From Rhodocyclaceae bacterium (GTDB taxonomy: Bacteria; Pseudomonadota; Gammaproteobacteria; Burkholderiales; Ga0077523), in assembly GCA_020248405.1 (NCBI GenBank), contig JADCHQ010000004.1:1-64000 (forward strand): a stretch of DNA of 64,000 bases, in the 5' to 3' direction. Under the pieces are notes generated by a model, which did no database searches, had not been told where the DNA came from, and saw nothing but the letters and a program-made list of their open reading frames with translations. A program made the translations under genes and the position numbers. Shown here piece after piece: positions 59,696 to 64,000 of the stretch. Numbering within the stretch: the first letter of the stretch is position 1; each line of letters opens with the position of its first letter.

Positions 59696-60517
59696 ATGGA
59701 CCCGCGCGAACTCTCCGGCCTGGGTGCTGCGCACCGCGCCGTGGCCGTGAGGCGCTGGCGGCCCACTGGCGTGGAAAGCGCCCGCGAGGAGCTGGCCGGC
59801 GAGGTGCCGGTGGCTTTCGTGGTGAACGGCACACCCTTCGCGGTGATGCTGGCCACGCCGCTGGACCTGGAAGACTTCGCCCTGGGCTTCTGCCTCACGG
59901 AGGGCGTGATCGGCGCCGCCGGAGAGTTCCAGGGCATGGAGATCGAGCACGATCCCCGCGGCCTGTCGGTGTACGTGAGCGTGCCGCGCGAGCGTGCCCA
60001 TGCGCTGGCCGGCCGCGGCAAGGCCCTGGCCGGCCGCACCGGCTGCGGCCTGTGCGGCGAAACCATGATCCACAACGCCCTTCGGCAGGTGCCTGCCGTC
60101 ACTTCCGCCGCCCGCTTTCGCGCCGCCGCCCTGCAAGGCGCCCTTCTCGCACTGCCCGCGGGGCAGCAGTTGAACGCCATCACCGGCGCCGTGCACGCCG
60201 CCGCCTTCGCCGATCCCGACGGCCGCATCCGCCTGCTGCGCGAGGACGTGGGGCGCCACAACGCCCTCGACAAGCTCATCGGCGCGCTGCTGCGCGAGGG
60301 CGTCGATGCGGCTGCGGGCTTTGTCCTCATGAGCAGCCGCGCCAGCTACGAGCTGGTGCACAAGGCCGCCGTGGCAGGCATCCCCCTATTGGCCGCTGTC
60401 TCCGCCCCTACCGCCCTGGCGGTGGACACCGCCGTCGCAGCTGGCCTCACCCTGGCGGGCTTCACCCGCGCCGGGCGCCACACCGTCTACGCCCACCCCG
60501 ACCGACTCATGGACTGA
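59696..60517 (+). CDS. fdhD: Formate dehydrogenase accessory sulfurtransferase FdhD (FdsC)
   Basis: 273 residues. Conserved LDLEDFALGFCLTEGVI, the Cys motif TGCGLCGE, and LREDVGRHNALDKLIG and MSSRASYELVHKAAVAGIP. It transfers sulfur to the Mo centre of FdsA, which is required for activity. Start ATG 59696 (GTG 59693 possible), 7 bp after fdsA. Confidence 0.95.
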   Translation: MDPRELSGLGAAHRAVAVRRWRPTGVESAREELAGEVPVAFVVNGTPFAVMLATPLDLEDFALGFCLTEGVIGAAGEFQGMEIEHDPRGLSVYVSVPRERAHALAGRGKALAGRTGCGLCGETMIHNALRQVPAVTSAARFRAAALQGALLALPAGQQLNAITGAVHAAAFADPDGRIRLLREDVGRHNALDKLIGALLREGVDAAAGFVLMSSRASYELVHKAAVAGIPLLAAVSAPTALAVDTAVAAGLTLAGFTRAGRHTVYAHPDRLMD

Positions 60518-60526
60518 GAGCACACC

Positions 60527-60754
60527 GTGGAAATCGAACGGCTGGTCCGCATGGCCAATGACATCGCCCATTTCTGGCAAGCCGAGCCCGATCACGAAGA
60601 CGCCGTGGCGGGTATTTCGGGGCACCTGGTGCGTTTCTGGGATCCGCGCATGCGTCGCGAGATCGCCGCCCACGCCGCCGGCGGGGGGCATGGCCTGGAG
60701 CCGCTGGCCCTGGAGGCCGTGCGGCGCCTGCCGGTGCAGGCAAGCGCGGCCTGA
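60527..60754 (+). CDS. fdsD: Formate dehydrogenase delta subunit
   Basis: 75 residues. EIERLVRMANDIAHFWQAEPDHEDAVAGISGHLVRFWDPRMRREIAAH is the whole-domain FdsD family pattern, helical with a central WDPRMR. FdsD is needed for complex assembly. GTG start at 60527, ten bases after fdhD. Last gene of the operon. Confidence 0.92.
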   Translation: MEIERLVRMANDIAHFWQAEPDHEDAVAGISGHLVRFWDPRMRREIAAHAAGGGHGLEPLALEAVRRLPVQASAA

Positions 60755-60813
60755 AACGGCAGACGGTCGCCGGACAGGCGAGCGCGCCGCTGCGTTCTTC
60801 ACGCGGGTGCGCC

Positions 60814-60842
60814 AAAAAAAAGCGGCCGAAGGTTCGGCCGCT
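60814..60842 (-). terminator. Rho-independent terminator after the chemoreceptor gene
   Basis: On the minus strand, AGCGGCCGA and TCGGCCGCT enclose ACCT, followed by eight T's. It lies 41 bp after the stop of the gene ending at 60883. It may also slow transcription leaving fdsD on the plus strand, though without a T-run on that side. Confidence 0.8.
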
Positions 60843-60882
60843 CCCTGATGCTGGCGCCGCCAGGCGGCGCCGTCCCCCTCAG

Positions 60883-63396
60883 TTACCCGGCACTGCGCGC
60901 CTCGCGAGACCCGTGGCTTGCGCCCTCCGGCGTTCCTTGGCTGGCTTTCAACGCGCCCCCGAGGCCCGTGGAACCCAGCCGATGACTTGCGCCATCTTCC
61001 GCTCGCGGCAGGCGGGCCACGTTGCGGGCGCGGTCCGGCCCCCGGCGCTCATGCTTCCCATCCCAGCCGGCCTCAGGCGCAAGCCCTCCCGCATCCGACA
61101 CGCGAAACAGGGAAACCGTCTCGGACAGGCGCACTGCCTGTGACGCGAGGCTCTCCGCCGCTGCCGATGCCTGTTCCACCAGCGTGGCATTGTGCTGGGT
61201 CATTTCATCCATCTGCATGATGGTCTGGTTGACCTGCTCGATACCGGCGCTTTGTTCCACCGATGCCGCGGTGATCTCGGCCATGATGTCGGTCACACGC
61301 TTGACGGAGGCGACGATCTCTCCCATGGTCCGCCCCGCCGAATCCACCAGGCGGGAACCCGATTCCACCTTGTTCACCGAATCGGAGATCAGTTCCTTGA
61401 TTTCCTTCGCAGCTGCCGCGGACCTCTGGGCAAGATTGCGCACCTCGGTGGCCACCACCGCGAATCCGCGCCCCTGCTCTCCGGCGCGGGCGGCCTCCAC
61501 GGCCGCATTCAAGGCCAGGATGTTGGTCTGGAAGGCAATGCCGTCGATCACCGAAATAATGTCGGCAATCTTCTTGCTGCTCTCGTTGATGCCGCTCATG
61601 GTCTGCACCACTTCCTGAACCACCGCGCCGCCGCGCTGCGCCACTTCCGACGCACCCACCGCCAACGCGTTGGCCTGACGGGCATTCTCGGCGTTCTGCT
61701 TCACAGTGGAGGTCAGCTCTTCCATCGAACTCGCGGCTTCCTCCAGGCTTGCCACCTGCTCCTCAGTCCGGCCGGAGAGATCCTGGTTGCCCGTGGCGAT
61801 TTCGCTGGATGACTGCGTGATCGACTCGGCGGCTTCGCGAATCTGGCCAATGACTTCCCGCAGCCGCTCGGATGTGGCGTTCGAGTCTGCCTGGAGGCTG
61901 GCGAACTGACCCTCGAATTCACCGGTCACTTTTTGCGTAAGGTCACCGTCAGCGAGGGCGCGCGAGACCCGGCCCACCTCGGTGACGCCCCGATCGGTGG
62001 CTTCGAGGATCCGGTTCAGTCCCTCGGCAGCCAGCAGGAAGAAGCCATTTTTTCCTTCGGTGGCCACACGCGCCTGGAGATTGCCGCGGCCAGCGGACTC
62101 GATGGTCCGGGCGATTTCCCGCTCGGTGGCAACCTCCGCGGTTCGGTCGGTCCATTGCACTGTGGTACCCATCGTGCGTCCGGTGCCATCAACGATGGGA
62201 GTTGCATCGATCGTGAAGTGGCGACGCCCCGCCTGAACCTCCGTCCGACCAACGGCGCGAGCACCCACGCGCTCGAAGCCGCTGAGGTTGCTGCCGATGA
62301 TGGAAGCTGCGGCGAAGTCGGGCATGGCAGTGCGCAAATCCGTCTCCGCATTGGTCAGCAACTGCACCATGGAGGGATTGGCGTAGAACACGGCGCCCGT
62401 GTCGTCGGCAATCATCGCGCTCGTAGAGGCGGCATCGAGAGACCTGCGAATGCGCAGGTTCTCGGAGGCTTCCGCGGCCGCGTGACGCAGCGCATTAAGC
62501 ATCAGCGCCATGCGGGCCATGACGCTTGTCTCGTCGCCCAGTTGCACCGGAACTTCACGGTCCAGACGGCCTGCCGCCACGTTCTCGGCAACCTCTCGCA
62601 CCGTGGAAGGATCGGCACCGAGCCGCGCTCCGATCCAGAGGCGCGCGTACCACAAGGAGCCCAGGCCGACCACGGCCACCAGTCCCGCGCAGGCAATCAC
62701 CACCGCGTACCAGAAGTTCTTCACTTCCATGGCGGCCACAACCGCAGCCTCCGTGCGCTGATCCAGAAGCGTGAAGAACTCGTCCACGGGCTTCATGATC
62801 TTGGCCTTGAAGCGGTGGTAGTCGGCGTCGTGCATCATTGCCCTGGCCTTTGCGAAATCCGGGGGCGCCTTCCTCGTGAATCCGCCCTTGCCGTCTTCAT
62901 AAAGGCCCTTGACCATATTCATGGCAATAGTCTCGGTTTTCACCAGATCGTCCGAGTTGCCGGCAGCTTCCTTGAGTTTGGCGAACTCGGCGTCGGTGAA
63001 TCCGGCGTGCTTCATCATCTCCAGCAGCGGCACGCTCGTGGTTGCGCCCTGGTGGCTGCCACCGGAGGGCTCGGTGCCCACCGCGCGGAAATCCCAGTAG
63101 ATTTTTTCGTAACCTGCGGGGCGCGGCCGTTTGCCGTTGCGGATGTCGAGAATCTCGAAGTACTGCTGCTCCCAGAGCGGGTCGCCGGACACCACATAGG
63201 TGCGCGCCAGCCGGGTGAGGTCATCGGAGCTTTGACGCAATTCGTCGGCGAGCAGAACCGACCGGTAGCGCGTGGTGTAGGCATCGGAGAGGTCTTTGTT
63301 CGCAGTCCCCACCTGATAGAGCGAGAACCACAGCAAGGCCACGGCGGCGAGCAGGCACAGCAGCGCGGTGCCAAACAACTGTTTCATGGATTTCAT
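60883..63396 (-). CDS. Methyl-accepting chemotaxis protein with PAS domain
   Basis: 837 residues. Membrane helix (about 9-29), an extracytoplasmic sensor of about 200 residues ([24 protein letters not shown]), a second helix (about 232-252), a HAMP linker, a PAS-like domain ([22 protein letters not shown], ending in [10 protein letters not shown]), then the signalling domain with the conserved tip [20 protein letters not shown]. The C-terminal tail is long and Gly/Arg-rich, without an obvious CheR-binding pentapeptide. ATG 63396 with GGGGA upstream; ATG 63387 is possible. Ligand unknown. The next gene upstream on the same strand is cheW, so they form a signalling pair. Confidence 0.93.
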   Translation of the reverse strand: MKSMKQLFGTALLCLLAAVALLWFSLYQVGTANKDLSDAYTTRYRSVLLADELRQSSDDLTRLARTYVVSGDPLWEQQYFEILDIRNGKRPRPAGYEKIYWDFRAVGTEPSGGSHQGATTSVPLLEMMKHAGFTDAEFAKLKEAAGNSDDLVKTETIAMNMVKGLYEDGKGGFTRKAPPDFAKARAMMHDADYHRFKAKIMKPVDEFFTLLDQRTEAAVVAAMEVKNFWYAVVIACAGLVAVVGLGSLWYARLWIGARLGADPSTVREVAENVAAGRLDREVPVQLGDETSVMARMALMLNALRHAAAEASENLRIRRSLDAASTSAMIADDTGAVFYANPSMVQLLTNAETDLRTAMPDFAAASIIGSNLSGFERVGARAVGRTEVQAGRRHFTIDATPIVDGTGRTMGTTVQWTDRTAEVATEREIARTIESAGRGNLQARVATEGKNGFFLLAAEGLNRILEATDRGVTEVGRVSRALADGDLTQKVTGEFEGQFASLQADSNATSERLREVIGQIREAAESITQSSSEIATGNQDLSGRTEEQVASLEEAASSMEELTSTVKQNAENARQANALAVGASEVAQRGGAVVQEVVQTMSGINESSKKIADIISVIDGIAFQTNILALNAAVEAARAGEQGRGFAVVATEVRNLAQRSAAAAKEIKELISDSVNKVESGSRLVDSAGRTMGEIVASVKRVTDIMAEITAASVEQSAGIEQVNQTIMQMDEMTQHNATLVEQASAAAESLASQAVRLSETVSLFRVSDAGGLAPEAGWDGKHERRGPDRARNVARLPRAEDGASHRLGSTGLGGALKASQGTPEGASHGSREARSAG

Positions 63397-63527
63397 TTTG
63401 GGTGTTTCCCCTAGGGCAAGCCGGCTTGAGTGCGCCGGTCACGTTTAAATCGGTCGAGGATTGTTGCGCTTATCCAGCCCGTTGCTTCAGCACAGACATG
63501 CCTCGTGAGGGAAAGGCTGCGCGCCGG

Positions 63528-64000
63528 TCACGCGGCGAGCGCCTCATCGGCCAGCGCCATGTCGGCGGAGAGAACCAGGCGCTCGATGTCCACGAGGATG
63601 AGCATGCGATCTCCGATCGCGCCCATGCCCGTGAGGTGCTGGGTCTCCAGCAGCGACGAGAACTGCGGCGGCGCCATGATCTGGTCGGCCTGCAGCGTCA
63701 GGACGTCGGACACGCCGTCCACTACCACGCCCACCACGCGATCGGCTACGTTGAGCACGATCACCACGGTGAATTCGTCGTACCGCACATTGTCCAGATT
63801 GAACTTGATCCGCAGATCAAGGATCGGGACGATGGTGCCACGCAGGTTGATGACACCCTTCACGAAGTTGGGTGCATTGGCGATCCGGGTAACAGCGTCG
63901 TAGCCGCGAATCTCCTGGACCTTCAGGATTTCCATCCCGTACTCCTCGCTCCCGATCCTGAAGGTCAGGAACTCCCCACCTTGCCCCTGCGCCACCTGGG
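63528..64000 (-). CDS. cheW: CheW chemotaxis scaffold protein (5' end at the window edge)
   Basis: At least 155 residues. [52 protein letters not shown] and [20 protein letters not shown] are the CheW core, joining receptors to CheA. GTG at 63995 is the last possible start inside the window, but the frame is open to the edge and no ribosome site is visible, so the true start is probably just outside. It lies 131 bp upstream of the chemoreceptor gene. Confidence 0.9.
   Translation of the reverse strand, partial: QVAQGQGGEFLTFRIGSEEYGMEILKVQEIRGYDAVTRIANAPNFVKGVINLRGTIVPILDLRIKFNLDNVRYDEFTVVIVLNVADRVVGVVVDGVSDVLTLQADQIMAPPQFSSLLETQHLTGMGAIGDRMLILVDIERLVLSADMALADEALAA

Noticed and set aside
57427..60330. 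A 967-codon minus-strand frame opposite fdsA/fdhD
   Set aside because: Same antisense artefact: low-complexity His/Ala/Gly sequence opposite a gene with clear motifs.

Overview
This window is high-GC chromosomal DNA from a Gram-negative proteobacterium, most likely a betaproteobacterium. The reasons are the gene order GntR regulator / sdhCDAB-sdhE-gltA-odhAB-lpd with a divergent mdh, the soluble NAD-linked formate dehydrogenase operon (fdsGBA-fdhD-fdsD), a HemJ-type haem enzyme, and the run yciB-yciI-bolA-parvulin-purL. There is no rRNA, tRNA, CRISPR array or phage. The only mobile element seen is an IS630-type transposase remnant at the left edge.

Layout. 1-2.9 kb: the transposase remnant abuts a decayed minus-strand gene with two frameshifts and an in-frame stop. 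3.0-9.6 kb: a complete tripartite RND efflux pump plus a DUF3313-type lipoprotein. 9.7-11.5 kb: HemJ and two tandem secreted cupin-like paralogues, the second lacking most metal ligands. 11.5-14.6 kb: propionyl-CoA synthetase and acrylyl-CoA reductase. 14.6-26.3 kb: zapE, lpd, odhB, odhA, gltA, sdhE and sdhBADC on the minus strand. 26.4-34.7 kb: a GntR regulator facing mdh-prpB-prpC-prpD-acnA, with a perfect 14-bp palindrome between them. 34.8-38.8 kb: a ribbon-helix-helix protein, a GMC oxidoreductase with its Tat-exported small subunit, a nitroreductase and an AhpD-like protein. 38.9-46.6 kb: housekeeping genes (yciB, yciI, bolA, parvulin, purL, NAD(P)HX repair). 46.6-49.9 kb: crcB and a NhaR-like LysR regulator divergent from a secreted iota-type carbonic anhydrase, SbtA and SbtB. 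49.9-60.8 kb: two ModA-like binding proteins and an OprO/P-type porin behind a ModE-like operator, a regulator with a ModE-type DNA-binding domain, and the formate dehydrogenase operon. 60.8-64 kb: a chemoreceptor and CheW.

How the genes fit together. Propionate (via PrpE) or acrylyl-CoA (via AcuI) becomes propionyl-CoA. This enters the methylcitrate cycle (PrpC, PrpD, AcnA, PrpB) and leaves as pyruvate and succinate. Succinate is handled by the adjacent succinate dehydrogenase, malate dehydrogenase and oxoglutarate dehydrogenase, so carbon from odd-chain substrates flows through neighbouring genes. On the right, the molybdenum-dependent formate dehydrogenase oxidises formate to CO2 with NADH production, next to apparent oxyanion-capture genes.

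The two most notable loci are (1) the LysR / iota-carbonic anhydrase / SbtA / SbtB cluster, which looks like a compact bicarbonate-acquisition module outside cyanobacteria, and (2) the ModE-like-HTH regulator, porin and two-ModA module with no ABC permease in view, attached to formate dehydrogenase. All family assignments come from reading motifs by eye; no database search was run.
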